From assembly GCA_017541465.1 (NCBI GenBank), contig JAFXYZ010000066.1, positions 1 to 57,864 of the forward strand: DNA of 57,864 nt, read 5' to 3'. A program made the position numbers and the translations under genes. Under the pieces are notes generated by a model, which was given only the letters and a program-made list of their open reading frames with translations, was not told the origin of the DNA and made no database searches. This DNA comes from a bacterium. Lineage in GTDB: Bacteria; Cyanobacteriota; Vampirovibrionia; Gastranaerophilales; Gastranaerophilaceae. Of the stretch, positions 40,111 through 49,122 are shown one piece after another (the first letter of the stretch is position 1; each line of letters starts with the position of its first letter).

Positions 40111-40881
40111 GTGGCGTTTAACGACGAAAAACATCAGAATAAATGCGTGTCTGATCCGATAAAATCAGATATTAAAGACATGGCACAAAAGCTCTTTTCA
40201 AAAGCAAACGATTTAAGGGCGGAAAACAAATACAAAGAAGCAATCAGGGAATATCTCAATTCCATTATGCTCAACCGAAACAATCCTGAAGCCTATTTCA
40301 GTTTAGGCTTAGTCTATAAAGAGCTCAGCAGTTTTAAAAAATCACTTGAGGCACTAAGAAAAGCCTATAAATTATCCCCGTTTAACTCTGAAATTCTCTC
40401 AGAATTAGGCATTTGTGAGCTCATCAACGGCAATATGCCCGAGGCAATAAACTGTTTTCAAAAAGCAATAAAACTAAACCCCGAAAACTATGACCTTCAG
40501 CTGCATCTCGCGCTTGCACACGAAATAGAAGAAGAGCCCGAGATGGCGCTGATGGTTTATCAGAGAATTATTGACAAAAACCCGGAATTCACAAAAGCCT
40601 ATATCCAAAAAGCCGCCTTATATATGTCGCTCGAATGCTATATAGATTCAGCGCGTCTTTTTAAGCAGGTTTTAGAAATGCAGCCTGAGTATGCAAGAGC
40701 CTATTTAGGAATAGGTATCTGCTGCGACAAGATGAACAAAAAGAAGGAAGCACTCAGGTATTACAAAAAATTCCTTAAAATGAAGAGCAATTCACCCAAT
40801 ACGGATAAGGTGTATGAGAGAATTTCCTCGATAAAATCAGGGTTTGGGCACAGACAACACTCTCTCAAAGTGCTTAATTAA
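40111..40881 (+). CDS. Tetratricopeptide repeat protein
   Basis: The 256-residue protein starts at GTG (40111), with GGGAGGAG 7 bases upstream; a TTG at 40087 is less likely. From about residue 20 it consists of roughly six TPR units (for example AIREYLNSIMLNRNNPEAYF, ALRKAYKLSPFNSEILSELG, AINCFQKAIKLNPENYDLQL, ALRYYKKFLKMKSNSP). It has no signal peptide or extra domain. TPRs form a protein-binding superhelix, and the partner is unknown. It is monocistronic and followed by a repeat-rich gap. Confidence 0.8.
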   Translation: MAFNDEKHQNKCVSDPIKSDIKDMAQKLFSKANDLRAENKYKEAIREYLNSIMLNRNNPEAYFSLGLVYKELSSFKKSLEALRKAYKLSPFNSEILSELGICELINGNMPEAINCFQKAIKLNPENYDLQLHLALAHEIEEEPEMALMVYQRIIDKNPEFTKAYIQKAALYMSLECYIDSARLFKQVLEMQPEYARAYLGIGICCDKMNKKKEALRYYKKFLKMKSNSPNTDKVYERISSIKSGFGHRQHSLKVLN

Positions 40882-40890
40882 TTTTGTTGT

Positions 40891-41141
40891 CTTGTAAATC
40901 CTTTGCGCTCAATGTTTTGTCCCTACGGGTAAAACCCTCTCCTCAATCCTTACCTCTCACAAAACGATTATCAATCGTTTTGTTCGGCAGAGTCCAGGGA
41001 GGAAGAATAATTATAAAAATTCAGATGCGGATTTACGCTTCTTGTAAATCCTTAGCGCTCAAACCTATCGCTCACATGGCATTCTGCCAGCATTCGCTAC
41101 GGTTTTCGCACACCGGAACTTCGTCCGTCCGGATTTACGCA
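40891..41141. repeat. Two modular hairpin elements with GTAAATCC/GGATTTAC outer arms
   Basis: Element A (40891-41039) and element B (41041-41141) each begin CTTGTAAATCCTTNGCGCTCAA and end GGATTTACGC. GTAAATCC pairs with GGATTTAC as an outer stem. A contains CAAAACGATT..AATCGTTTTG (40960-40982) flanked by CTCT and TCGGCAGAGTCC. On the opposite strand this reads ACTCTGCCGA-hairpin-GAGAG, the same module as in the tRNA-linked elements at 19680. B contains GC-rich arms (CCGG..CCGG and TCCGTCCGG). An open frame across this region is built from these repeats and is not a gene. Confidence 0.65.
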
Positions 41142-41270
41142 AAAGGAAAGACGCACCTTTTGATTGTGATACGCCTTTGTTTTGTATTATATGATATTGC
41201 CTACTGTACCTGTTTTAAGTTTGGACATAATTATTTTTTCCACCCGGAAATATAAATTTTAAGAAATATT

Positions 41271-41303
41271 AAAAAAGCCCGGCTTAAAAAACCGGGCTAA
41301 AAA
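41271..41303 (-). terminator. Terminator of the ompH gene
   Basis: Read on the minus strand: AGCCCGG, an A/T loop, CCGGGCT, then TTTTTT. It lies directly beyond the ompH stop. Confidence 0.8.
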
Positions 41304-41324
41304 CTTATTATGACTTCATTTATA

Positions 41325-41792
41325 CTATTTTACGGCTTTTGAAATCATTGAAGTAATATCCTCACCGCCATAGAGTATCGTGCCTTTGGCAAAAACCATG
41401 TCATAGCCCTGTTCTTTTGCTTTTTTGGCGATTGTGTCAGAGATATTTTTGTCTAGTTCAGACAATTTTTTTGCATATTCTTTTGTTTCTGCTGCCTGTC
41501 TTGCAGAGATTTCTTTTTCATATTTAGCGGCTAGTTCTTTTCTTTTATCGTCAGAGGTTTGTTTCTGAACATCTAACTTTGCCTTATCTATAAAATTCTT
41601 AAAATCTTCAGCCTTTTTAATCTGCTCTTTTTTGAGTGCCTCAACCTGAGCCGAGCTGCTTACAACCTGCGGAATATCAACTATCCCGATTTTGAGTTTT
41701 GCATTTTCCTGAGAAACAGCATAATTATTAGCGCTGATACCGAGAGTAAACGCAAGAACACCGACAAGTATTAATCTTAAATCAAGTTTCAT
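41325..41792 (-). CDS. OmpH/Skp-family periplasmic chaperone
   Basis: The 155-residue protein has a signal peptide (MKLDLRLILVGVLAFTLGISA), then IGIVDIPQVVSSS, the Skp N-terminal strand. A long charged helical arm follows (KKEQIKKAEDFKNFIDKAKL and onward), then the closing strand region YDMVFAKGTILYGGEDIT. Skp/OmpH trimers hold unfolded outer membrane proteins and hand them to the BAM complex, which fits the bamA gene in this window. ATG at 41792 has AAAGGG upstream; the longer frame lacks a start signal. Confidence 0.87.
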   Translation of the reverse strand: MKLDLRLILVGVLAFTLGISANNYAVSQENAKLKIGIVDIPQVVSSSAQVEALKKEQIKKAEDFKNFIDKAKLDVQKQTSDDKRKELAAKYEKEISARQAAETKEYAKKLSELDKNISDTIAKKAKEQGYDMVFAKGTILYGGEDITSMISKAVK

Positions 41793-41943
41793 ATAAAACC
41801 CTTTCCAAAACGTATAAGATAACTCATTTTTAACACAAAGGACAATATTTTTCAAGCACAGAGGAATGTAAAAGTATCTTCTTAACATATTGTCTTTATT
41901 CTCTCTGACATTATACAATATCATTAAGCGAAAGAGAAAAACC

Positions 41944-43698
41944 ATGGAAGAAGAAAATTATTTTAGTTTGGCGCAGGAATACGCGAATAAAGGACAGACA
42001 CAGGAAGCAATAAAGAACTATAAAAAGGCGCTTGAAGAAAACCCTGCCTCTTTTGCTGCACTTTTCAACCTTATTCTGCAGCTCAGAAAAACAATGTCCC
42101 CGGAGTTAATCGAATACGCTTATCTCGGGCTTAAACTTGAACCGAACAACGACAATCTCTATTCCATTCTCGGCGAATTTTATTTAAAACACGGGCAAAA
42201 GGACTATGCGCTCGTATCCTTTGAAGAAGCGCACAAAATTGCCCCAGATAATTTTACTTATACCTATAATATCGCAACAATTCTCTATATGCTGAAAAAT
42301 TTCCCGAAGGCAAAAGACTATTTTGAAGAACTGCTGGAAAAGGATAAAGATAATATTTCCGTTCTGACAAGTCTTGCACAGACTTATAAGCACCTTCACG
42401 ACAACCAGAAGGCGCTTGAACTTCACAAAAGATGCTATGAACTGCGCCCTGACGATCTTAAAATAAAAAGAAACCTTGCAATAACCTATAATACGGTCGA
42501 GCAGCCCGAACAGGCGCTTAAATTATATGAAGAACTGCTGGAAACCGACCTTGATAAAATCGAAGTATTCAGGGGAATAGGTATTGCGTACAGAAAAATG
42601 CACAAGTATGAGCTTGCTCTCGAAAATTTCAACAAGGCGCTTGAATATAACCCTGATGACCTCGAAACAATGACCTATATCGCCGATATGTATATGTTCT
42701 TTGAAAAAGAAGAAACAACGGAAATGCTCATTGACCAGATTTTGAAAAAACAGCCCGATTTTCTGCCGGCTATTCAGTATAAATGTATTCTGAAGCTCAG
42801 AAGGAAAGATTTCAGCGGATTTGAGTATTACAGGATAAAAGGACTTGAATTTCAGGGCGGAGGCTCGGCATTTTTATATAAAGATAAAATCTGGAAGGGT
42901 GAGAGCCTGAGAGGGAAAACCGTTCTTGTCAACTGCAACTGCGGTCTTGGTGATTCGATTATGTACGCAAGGTATATCCCCGAGCTCACAAAAAAAGCAA
43001 AAAAAATAATTATTGAAATCAATAAGTCGCTTGAATATATGTTTTCCGAGAATTTTCCCAAATGTACCATCGTCAGACACAGTGTAAACACTAAATTTGA
43101 CATTATGCTCAATATGCAAATGCTTCCCTATTACTTAAAAGCGGGCAGGCATATCCCGAAAGGCAAAAATTCACTCAAGCCCGACAAAGATTTAGTTAAG
43201 CAGGCTTCAAAACTCGAAGTGCTTCAGACGGATAAAAAGAAAATTGCAATAGCCTGGCGCGGAAGTCAGCTGAACCTTTTAAGGCAGATAACGCTTAAAG
43301 AATTAGAGCCCTTGTTTGATATTGATGATACAATGTTTTATTCCTTCCAGCTCGATGCAACTGAGGAGGAAAAGGAAATTCTCAAAAACCACCCGAATGT
43401 GGTTGAAATGAAGGATTATGTAAAGGATTATTCCGATACTGCCGCCATTTTAACCAAAATGGACAGGGTTATTTCCATTGATACCTCGCTTATCCACATG
43501 GCAGGCGCTTTAGGAATGAAATCATACCTTATCTTGCCGTTTGAACAGGAATGGAGATGGTACGGGGGAAAGAAAAACATCTCGCCCTGGTATGAAACCG
43601 TAAAAATGTTCCGCCAAACCCCCGAAGGCTCCTGGGCAGATGTCGTTGAGGAGGTTAAATCAGAATTAGTCAGGACTTTATATAATGGCAAATTCTGA
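41944..43698 (+). CDS. TPR protein fused to a glycosyltransferase-like domain
   Basis: In this 584-residue protein, residues 1 to about 280 are seven or eight TPR units (AIKNYKKALEENPASFAALF, AKDYFEELLEKDKDNISVLT, ALENFNKALEYNPDDLETMT). The C-terminal 280 residues have VLVNCNCGLGDSIMYARYIPEL, IAIAWRGSQ, DRVISIDTSLIHMAGALG and WRWYGGKKNISPWY, the pattern of GT9-like domains in TPR-glycosyltransferase proteins. The acceptor may be a protein or a surface glycan. ATG at 41944 is preferred over 41890, which would start within the region divergent from ompH. Its TGA stop overlaps the rlmD start by 14 bases. Confidence 0.8.
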   Translation: MEEENYFSLAQEYANKGQTQEAIKNYKKALEENPASFAALFNLILQLRKTMSPELIEYAYLGLKLEPNNDNLYSILGEFYLKHGQKDYALVSFEEAHKIAPDNFTYTYNIATILYMLKNFPKAKDYFEELLEKDKDNISVLTSLAQTYKHLHDNQKALELHKRCYELRPDDLKIKRNLAITYNTVEQPEQALKLYEELLETDLDKIEVFRGIGIAYRKMHKYELALENFNKALEYNPDDLETMTYIADMYMFFEKEETTEMLIDQILKKQPDFLPAIQYKCILKLRRKDFSGFEYYRIKGLEFQGGGSAFLYKDKIWKGESLRGKTVLVNCNCGLGDSIMYARYIPELTKKAKKIIIEINKSLEYMFSENFPKCTIVRHSVNTKFDIMLNMQMLPYYLKAGRHIPKGKNSLKPDKDLVKQASKLEVLQTDKKKIAIAWRGSQLNLLRQITLKELEPLFDIDDTMFYSFQLDATEEEKEILKNHPNVVEMKDYVKDYSDTAAILTKMDRVISIDTSLIHMAGALGMKSYLILPFEQEWRWYGGKKNISPWYETVKMFRQTPEGSWADVVEEVKSELVRTLYNGKF

Positions 43699-45070
43699 GG
43701 ACAACAGACCTGCTGAAGGTGAAGAATACAGAGTAAAAGCAGAAAAAATGCTCTTTTCCGAAACGGCTTTGGGGAAAATAGGCAATTTTAGTGTTTTTAT
43801 CCCAAATGCCTGCCCCGGTGATGTTTTGAGGGTTAGAATAAAAAAAGTCAATAAAAATTATGCTTTTGGAGAAATCGTTGAAATCGAAACCCCGTCAGAA
43901 TATAGAGTAAAACCCTTCTGCCCTATGGCAAACATCTGCGGAAGCTGTTCCTGGCAGCATATAGCTTATTCTGAACAATTAAAACAAAAACAAATCATTG
44001 TGAAGGACATAATGAAAAAAATCGGGGGAATTGACACGGAGGTACCCATGCCCGTTTCCACCGACAGTAAAACGGAATACAGATGCAAAGTTCAGTATCC
44101 TCTTTCGCAGACAAAAGTTTCAAAGAGAATTTTGGCGGGATATTACAAAAAAAATTCACACGAACTTGTAAACATCAAATTTTGCCCGATTCAGCCTGAT
44201 TTAATTAATAAAATAACGGAATATTTCAGGGAAAAAGCGCAGGAGCTAGGGCTCAGTGCCTACGAAGAAAGAACCCACAGAGGACTTTTGAGACATATCG
44301 TTTTTAAATATTCAAAAAAAACAGGTGAAATGCTTGTTGTTCTTTGTATCAATGATGATAAAACCAGCCCTGAATTAAAAACTTTAGCAAAAATGTTAGC
44401 AGAGAATTTTAAAGAAATAGTAGGGATTTGCGCTAATTTTAACACTATGAAGAATAACGTCATTATGTCTGACAGAACCGAAACCATTGTCGGCAGAGGG
44501 TTTTATTATGAAGAGGTAAACGGCAAAAAATTCAGAATAAGCGCAAACAGTTTCTTTCAGGTTAACCCCGAAACTGCAGGAAAGATTTTTGAATACGTTA
44601 AAAAAGAAATTACAAAAAGAATTGAAAACCCCAGCATTCTTGATGCGTATTCGGGGGTTTCAACCTTTGGGATAATGCTCTCTGACATAACAAAAGAGGT
44701 TGTATGCGTTGAAGAAATCAAACACGCAACAGAGGATGCAAAAGAAAACGTCAAAATCAACAACTGCCGTAATGTTGAAATAATCTCAAACGATGCAGGA
44801 CAAGAGTTTAAAAAGTTTCAGAAAGAGGGCAGACAGTTTGATGTTATAGTTGTTGATCCTCCGAGGAAGGGTTGCAGCGAAGAATCTATAAAAAACATCG
44901 TCAAAAGTGCAAAACATCTGATTGTTTATGTAAGCTGCGATGTTTCAACCTTAGCAAGAGACACAAAATACATCACTTCAAACGGCTTTAAACTCTCATC
45001 AATTCAGCCGTTTGATATGTTCCCGAATACTTACCATATCGAAAATGTTGCGGTGTTTGAGAGAAAATAA
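43685..45070 (+). CDS. rlmD: 23S rRNA (uracil-5-)-methyltransferase, RlmD/RumA type
   Basis: The 461-residue protein has an N-terminal TRAM domain (GKIGNFSVFIPNACPGD) and an iron-sulfur cluster motif C79-x5-C85-x2-C88 (CPMANICGSC) with a later Cys in KFCPIQ. The methyltransferase fold carries SANSFFQVNPETA, LDAYSGVSTFGI, VVDPPRKGC (motif IV), and the nucleophile Cys in VSCDVSTLARD. It methylates a uridine of 23S rRNA (or another RNA; RlmC and TrmFO-like targets are possible). The gene starts inside the 3' end of the TPR-glycosyltransferase gene, so the two are coupled. Confidence 0.85.
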   Translation: MANSEDNRPAEGEEYRVKAEKMLFSETALGKIGNFSVFIPNACPGDVLRVRIKKVNKNYAFGEIVEIETPSEYRVKPFCPMANICGSCSWQHIAYSEQLKQKQIIVKDIMKKIGGIDTEVPMPVSTDSKTEYRCKVQYPLSQTKVSKRILAGYYKKNSHELVNIKFCPIQPDLINKITEYFREKAQELGLSAYEERTHRGLLRHIVFKYSKKTGEMLVVLCINDDKTSPELKTLAKMLAENFKEIVGICANFNTMKNNVIMSDRTETIVGRGFYYEEVNGKKFRISANSFFQVNPETAGKIFEYVKKEITKRIENPSILDAYSGVSTFGIMLSDITKEVVCVEEIKHATEDAKENVKINNCRNVEIISNDAGQEFKKFQKEGRQFDVIVVDPPRKGCSEESIKNIVKSAKHLIVYVSCDVSTLARDTKYITSNGFKLSSIQPFDMFPNTYHIENVAVFERK

Positions 45071-45071
45071 A

Positions 45072-45419
45072 TTAATTTCGTTCAATCTTTTTCCAATAAA
45101 CATTAAAATCATCTATTTCAGTTAAAAGTTTATCAAAATCACCATTGAAACAAATACACCTGTCATCTATATAAAGATATGCAGGAATTTTTGTATTGGT
45201 AATATCTTTAAAATACTTTGTTAAATTATTTTCATTAAGCCATTTTTCCGACAATTTCTTTTCTCTTGTCGTAAAAAGATAAAGGTCAAAAGTTTGATTT
45301 AATTGTTCAATAAATTCTCTTGCCCCCTTTTTCATTTCAGGTATTATATTTTTATCAAAATCACCTGAATATACATTCAAAACCCCGTCGAGGTCTATCA
45401 ATATTTTTTTTCTGTACAT
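45072..45419 (-). CDS. HAD-like hydrolase, small
   Basis: The 115-residue protein starts YRKKILIDLDGVLNVYSGDF, with the DxDGV nucleophile motif, then LYLFTTRE (motif II, Thr) and YLYIDDRCICF (motif IV, acidic pair). It lacks a cap domain, resembling the small NIF/5'(3')-nucleotidase-like HAD proteins. ATG at 45419 is chosen; a TTG at 45452 would add 11 residues. It is convergent with rlmD, with one base between stops. The substrate is unknown. Confidence 0.65.
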   Translation of the reverse strand: MYRKKILIDLDGVLNVYSGDFDKNIIPEMKKGAREFIEQLNQTFDLYLFTTREKKLSEKWLNENNLTKYFKDITNTKIPAYLYIDDRCICFNGDFDKLLTEIDDFNVYWKKIERN

Positions 45420-45522
45420 ATTATTTCTTAACTTTTTCAAACTATAATGCAATAAATATTATATTATAGTTTGAATAATAACAAAAAAGACATTTCAAAG
45501 TCAAGATTAGTATAATTATCTA

Positions 45523-45732
45523 ATGAATATCAGGAATGAAATAAAAGCACTTATTGCAAAAAGAGGAACTACTCTAAAGAAAGTGTGCGAAGAATTAACA
45601 AGACGCACAGGGAAATCATATTGCGGAAATAATCTTACAAATAAATTCAGAAGAAAAACCATTAAATACGAAGAAGTACAACTTATTCTTGAAATTTTAG
45701 ACTGTCAGTTTATCATAGAAAATAAATCGTAA
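45523..45732 (+). CDS. Small helix-turn-helix-like protein
   Basis: The 69-residue protein (MNIRNEIKALIAKRGTTLKK...) resembles a widespread family of short proteins with the pattern NIRxEIKxxIxKxGTTLxxV...NLxNKxxRxTIKYxE. It looks like a compact HTH fold of the XRE type. Such proteins are often mis-annotated as LLM oxidoreductases. DNA binding is probable but not shown. It is divergent from the HAD gene, and no toxin partner is visible. Confidence 0.55.
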   Translation: MNIRNEIKALIAKRGTTLKKVCEELTRRTGKSYCGNNLTNKFRRKTIKYEEVQLILEILDCQFIIENKS

Positions 45733-45805
45733 GAAAGCAGGGTTGACTTTAGTCTGCCGAAATAAATTGTACATCAGGCTTTTTAGGCAAACAAAACCTA
45801 AAAAT

Positions 45806-46678
45806 CTATTTCACTTTCTGAAAGAGATAAATATATTCGTGCTGGAATATATAAAAACCGCCGTTAAGGGCTCTGTACCTCCACAAATTTTTGGTTTTGC
45901 CCTTTGCTCTTTCGTTGCCTTCAATGTTTTTAACTATCGTGGCTTTGAGTTTAAACCCGAGTTTCATCATTCTGAACATACACTCAGCGCTCAGAGGAAC
46001 AATTTCAGAGTTTTTATACTCATCACCTATAATCAAAACAGCAAATCTGCCCTTTTCAAGAAGGTCATAACCGTTCTTTGCAACCTTTTCAAACATATCA
46101 TAAAACTGTTCGGGAGTGTCACAGTTCGACAAATCCTCTTTCCTGTCCGAAAATCTGATTATTGTATCATAAGGCGGGTGCAAAACAAGGAACTGTGCCT
46201 TTTCTTCGCCCATAATCTCAAGCCTTGCTTCAACCTTTTCCTTTGCATCTTTGGTTGTTGAGTCAGCCGAAATAATATTTATTTTGGTAACCAAATCTTT
46301 CGGGGTAAACTTTTCCCTGACATGCTGAGCGAGTTCTTCCTTTAACTCAACCCCGATACATCTTCTGCCCATATTGAGTGCCTCAATGGCAGATGTACCC
46401 GAGCCTAAGAACAAATCAAGCACGATGTCGTTCTTTTTGGTAAACCTTTCAAAAAACTGGGTTGCTATCTGGGGAATATAGTTCCCGTGGTATTCGTTTG
46501 AATGCCCGTTCGATTTTTCTCTTGACGCAAACTCCCACCACGTATCTGTTTTGATGTGGTCATAATCTTTCCAGTTATTCAAATCAATGTCACTATACGG
46601 TTTTGTCTTGGGTATGCTCGCCACCTTCAGGTCAGGGCGGACAATTTCAAGTTTCCGTTTTGTATTTTGTTTAGCCAT
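45806..46678 (-). CDS. Orphan DNA methyltransferase (N4-cytosine/N6-adenine type)
   Basis: The 290-residue protein has motif I as LDLFLGSGTSAIEALNMGRRCIG (split at the helix), the usual SAM-binding FxGxG, and motif IV as VLHPPYDTIIRF. Motif IV reads HPPY where (D/N/S)PPY is standard. GNYIPQIATQFFERF before motif I and GRFAVLIIGDEY after it fit the N6/N4 MTase family. Motif I precedes motif IV. ATG at 46678 (MAKQNTKRKLE) follows GGGGAAAG; an upstream ATG at 46744 has no ribosome site. No restriction endonuclease is adjacent, so this is an orphan enzyme, perhaps regulatory. Confidence 0.75.
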   Translation of the reverse strand: MAKQNTKRKLEIVRPDLKVASIPKTKPYSDIDLNNWKDYDHIKTDTWWEFASREKSNGHSNEYHGNYIPQIATQFFERFTKKNDIVLDLFLGSGTSAIEALNMGRRCIGVELKEELAQHVREKFTPKDLVTKINIISADSTTKDAKEKVEARLEIMGEEKAQFLVLHPPYDTIIRFSDRKEDLSNCDTPEQFYDMFEKVAKNGYDLLEKGRFAVLIIGDEYKNSEIVPLSAECMFRMMKLGFKLKATIVKNIEGNERAKGKTKNLWRYRALNGGFYIFQHEYIYLFQKVK

Positions 46679-46770
46679 CTTTCCCCAAATTTTAACAAAT
46701 TGTAACAAAACAAGTATATTTGTTTTGGGGACAAATTTAATCATATAAATTTATGAGATTTAAGCTCAGA

Positions 46771-48129
46771 TTATCCTTTTTTCAACTGAATAAGGGCATT
46801 AACGAGTTCGGGATCCCATTTGATTTTCGCTTCACTCTGAAGGATTTCAAGTGCTTTATCCTTATCTGCCGCGGTTCTGTATGGTCTTGCAACGGTCAGA
46901 GCGCAGTAGGCATCAGAGAGCGCAACTATTCTTGCACCAAGCGGAATACTGTTTCCTTTTAAGCCCTCAGGCTCGCCTTTTCCGTCCCAGCGCTCTTTAT
47001 GGTAGTTAATATAAGGAATAACCTCAGCCATAAAGTTTATGCTCATCAGAATACTTACGCCGACATTCGGGTGGTTCTGGAGTTTATCCCACTCGTCTTT
47101 TGTGAGTTTTCCTTTTTTCTTAAAGATTTCCTCGGGAACTGTGATTTTGCCGATGTTTCTGAGGAGTGCAGCATAATAAATTAAATCTTTTGTCTTTTCA
47201 TTTAAGCCGATGAAGGCTGCAATTTCTTTTGCAAGTCCGGCAACCTCTATTGAGTGAGAGAGCGAGAAGCGGCTCTTCTCATCAACTGCTTTAGCGAGAT
47301 TTTCAACAAACATCTGCTGTTCAACCCCTAAATCAGCTATTAAAGCAGTCAATTCAGCTCTGTTATTCTGAAGCTGAGCCAGATGTGCCGTTTCATCGTC
47401 AATAAGCTGTTTTGTTTCCTGAGTAAGTTTTTCAAGAGATAAAGAAGTCGCAAACAGTCTTGTTGTAATCTTTATCAGCTCAATAAATTCTTCCGATATT
47501 TTCTTTGTCGTATAGTTTTCAATGACAAGCACACCAACCGTTTTATAGTTGTTGTGCATAGGAATTGCAAGAAAATACTTAACCTTTTCTTCCCCGAGTT
47601 TTTTAATCGGGGTAAATTTCTTGCTCTTTGAACAGTCTTTTATGTTTACAATCTCTTTTTTATTAAAACAGGTTGTTATAACCGATTTTTCGTCTAAATT
47701 AAACCCGATATTTTCAAAATCCTGCCTAAACGATGAGCCCACCAAAACCAAATCTTTGGCTTTTTTGCCGGTATAGAGGGCATTATCTTTTGATAGGAAG
47801 ATATGGCAGGCATCAGCTTCGAGCATCTGCTTAACGGTCTTTGCTATTGCGTTAAAGATGATATAGTCATCTTTATTGCTGAAGCCGAGAATACTCAGAG
47901 TGTTGTTAATGGAATAAATCGAAACCAGTTCTTTTAACTGTTTCTTTAAACTCAGAGTTTTATCCTCGTTTTTTCTCTCTATCTTCTGCGCCAATTCTTT
48001 TGAAATCAAATGTTCCGATAAAAAATCACCCAAGTTCAGCGCAAATATTTCCTCTATAGGATCTGCCTCAAGAAGATTTTCACTTCTTGAAAACACCGAA
48101 ATACCCGTTTCTGTTTTCTTTTTACTCAT
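46771..48129 (-). CDS. GAF-domain protein with a degenerate HD-GYP domain
   Basis: The 452-residue protein has an N-terminal charged region, a GAF sensor domain at about 85-235 (ADACHIFLS...LAIPMHNNYKTVGVLVIEN with breaks), a short coiled coil, and an HD-GYP-like domain at about 285-450. In that domain the metal-binding His-Asp pair is replaced: LLRNIGKITVPEE (Arg324, Asn325) where active proteins have LHDIGKIGIPD. The HHExxDGxGYP box reads YHKERWDGKGEP. It probably no longer hydrolyses cyclic-di-GMP and may act as a binding or signalling platform. It is monocistronic. Confidence 0.75.
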   Translation of the reverse strand: MSKKKTETGISVFSRSENLLEADPIEEIFALNLGDFLSEHLISKELAQKIERKNEDKTLSLKKQLKELVSIYSINNTLSILGFSNKDDYIIFNAIAKTVKQMLEADACHIFLSKDNALYTGKKAKDLVLVGSSFRQDFENIGFNLDEKSVITTCFNKKEIVNIKDCSKSKKFTPIKKLGEEKVKYFLAIPMHNNYKTVGVLVIENYTTKKISEEFIELIKITTRLFATSLSLEKLTQETKQLIDDETAHLAQLQNNRAELTALIADLGVEQQMFVENLAKAVDEKSRFSLSHSIEVAGLAKEIAAFIGLNEKTKDLIYYAALLRNIGKITVPEEIFKKKGKLTKDEWDKLQNHPNVGVSILMSINFMAEVIPYINYHKERWDGKGEPEGLKGNSIPLGARIVALSDAYCALTVARPYRTAADKDKALEILQSEAKIKWDPELVNALIQLKKG

Positions 48130-48292
48130 TCTTTATCCTGTACAAAAAGCATTTTATATTTGTATATACATTACTCTTTATCGGATTATTATAACTTAAA
48201 CTTTTAGAAAATTTACAAAATTTCATACTTTAGTAGTATAAGAATTTTTAAAATCTTGCGAATTTTTTAACAGATATTATAAAATTAAGGAA

Positions 48293-49021
48293 ATGGACAC
48301 AAAGAAAAGAATTAAAAACAGAAAAAATGCGTTTACTATGACTGAACTGATGATAGTTCTTGTTGCTGTCGGGTTTGTAGCCATAACGGTTATGCCTGTT
48401 ATTATCTCAAGACACCAAACAACTGTTACTGTCAACAGACTTCAAAAAAGCTATTCCGTTGTTTCTGCCGCCTTTACCAGGGCAAGAGCGGTAAACGGGC
48501 CTGTTTATAACTGGGATATAAGGAATAACCATGCCGCAGAGGATGTGTTTAATATAATTAAACCTCATCTTAAAATTAACAAAGTTTGCGGAAACCAAAC
48601 AAACCAAAACTGTGTAGCGCAGACTTACGGCAGATTAAATAACAACGGAACAGACGGTGGCGACGGCGATACAAGATATTATAAATCGATTTTAGCTGAC
48701 GGAAGCTCATTTGCAGTAAGAATGGATAACATCAACTGCACGATAGTGAAGGGTGAAAACGAATATTTAAAACACATTTGCGGAATAGCCTTTGTCGATA
48801 TAAACGGGGTAAGAAAGCCAAACGTTGCGGGAAAAGACAAATTTGAATTTTATATAACAAGCTATGGTATCTACCCGAGAGGAAGCAGGTTTGAAACGAG
48901 TATCTCAAGACTGGACGGACCGGAGGGTTGTTCAAACAAATCCGCCAAAGGATACGGTTGCAGCGCCTGGGTTTTGACCAACAAAAATATGGACTATTTA
49001 ATCGGAACCGTCAGCTGGTAA
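48293..49021 (+). CDS. Prepilin-like protein
   Basis: The 242-residue protein has a short basic leader (MDTKKRIKNRKNA) and the cleavage site A|FTMTELMIVLVAVGFVAI with Glu+5, so prepilin peptidase processing is expected. The C-terminal domain has the same FVDINGVRKPNVAGKDKFEFY signature as the proteins at 1137, 6443 and 52511, and several cysteines. It is the most divergent member and has neither a homopolymer slip nor an inserted repeat in the leader. It is likely a minor pilin or pseudopilin. AAGGA stands very close to the ATG. Confidence 0.82.
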   Translation: MDTKKRIKNRKNAFTMTELMIVLVAVGFVAITVMPVIISRHQTTVTVNRLQKSYSVVSAAFTRARAVNGPVYNWDIRNNHAAEDVFNIIKPHLKINKVCGNQTNQNCVAQTYGRLNNNGTDGGDGDTRYYKSILADGSSFAVRMDNINCTIVKGENEYLKHICGIAFVDINGVRKPNVAGKDKFEFYITSYGIYPRGSRFETSISRLDGPEGCSNKSAKGYGCSAWVLTNKNMDYLIGTVSW

Positions 49022-49122
49022 TTTAACATTACTTTACAAAACCTCTTCAGATTCTAAAGAAAGAAATTCATGTTGCCGACTACCATAACATAAGAAATAA
49101 GTAACGATTGGAAAAAAGGCAA

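Noticed and set aside
40884-41255. A 123-codon open frame on the plus strand after the TPR gene
   Set aside because: It runs through two repeat elements with inverted arms, has no ribosome site and no plausible protein composition.
45743-46261. A 172-codon plus-strand open frame opposite the DNA methyltransferase
   Set aside because: It is the antisense of a gene with clear methyltransferase motifs.
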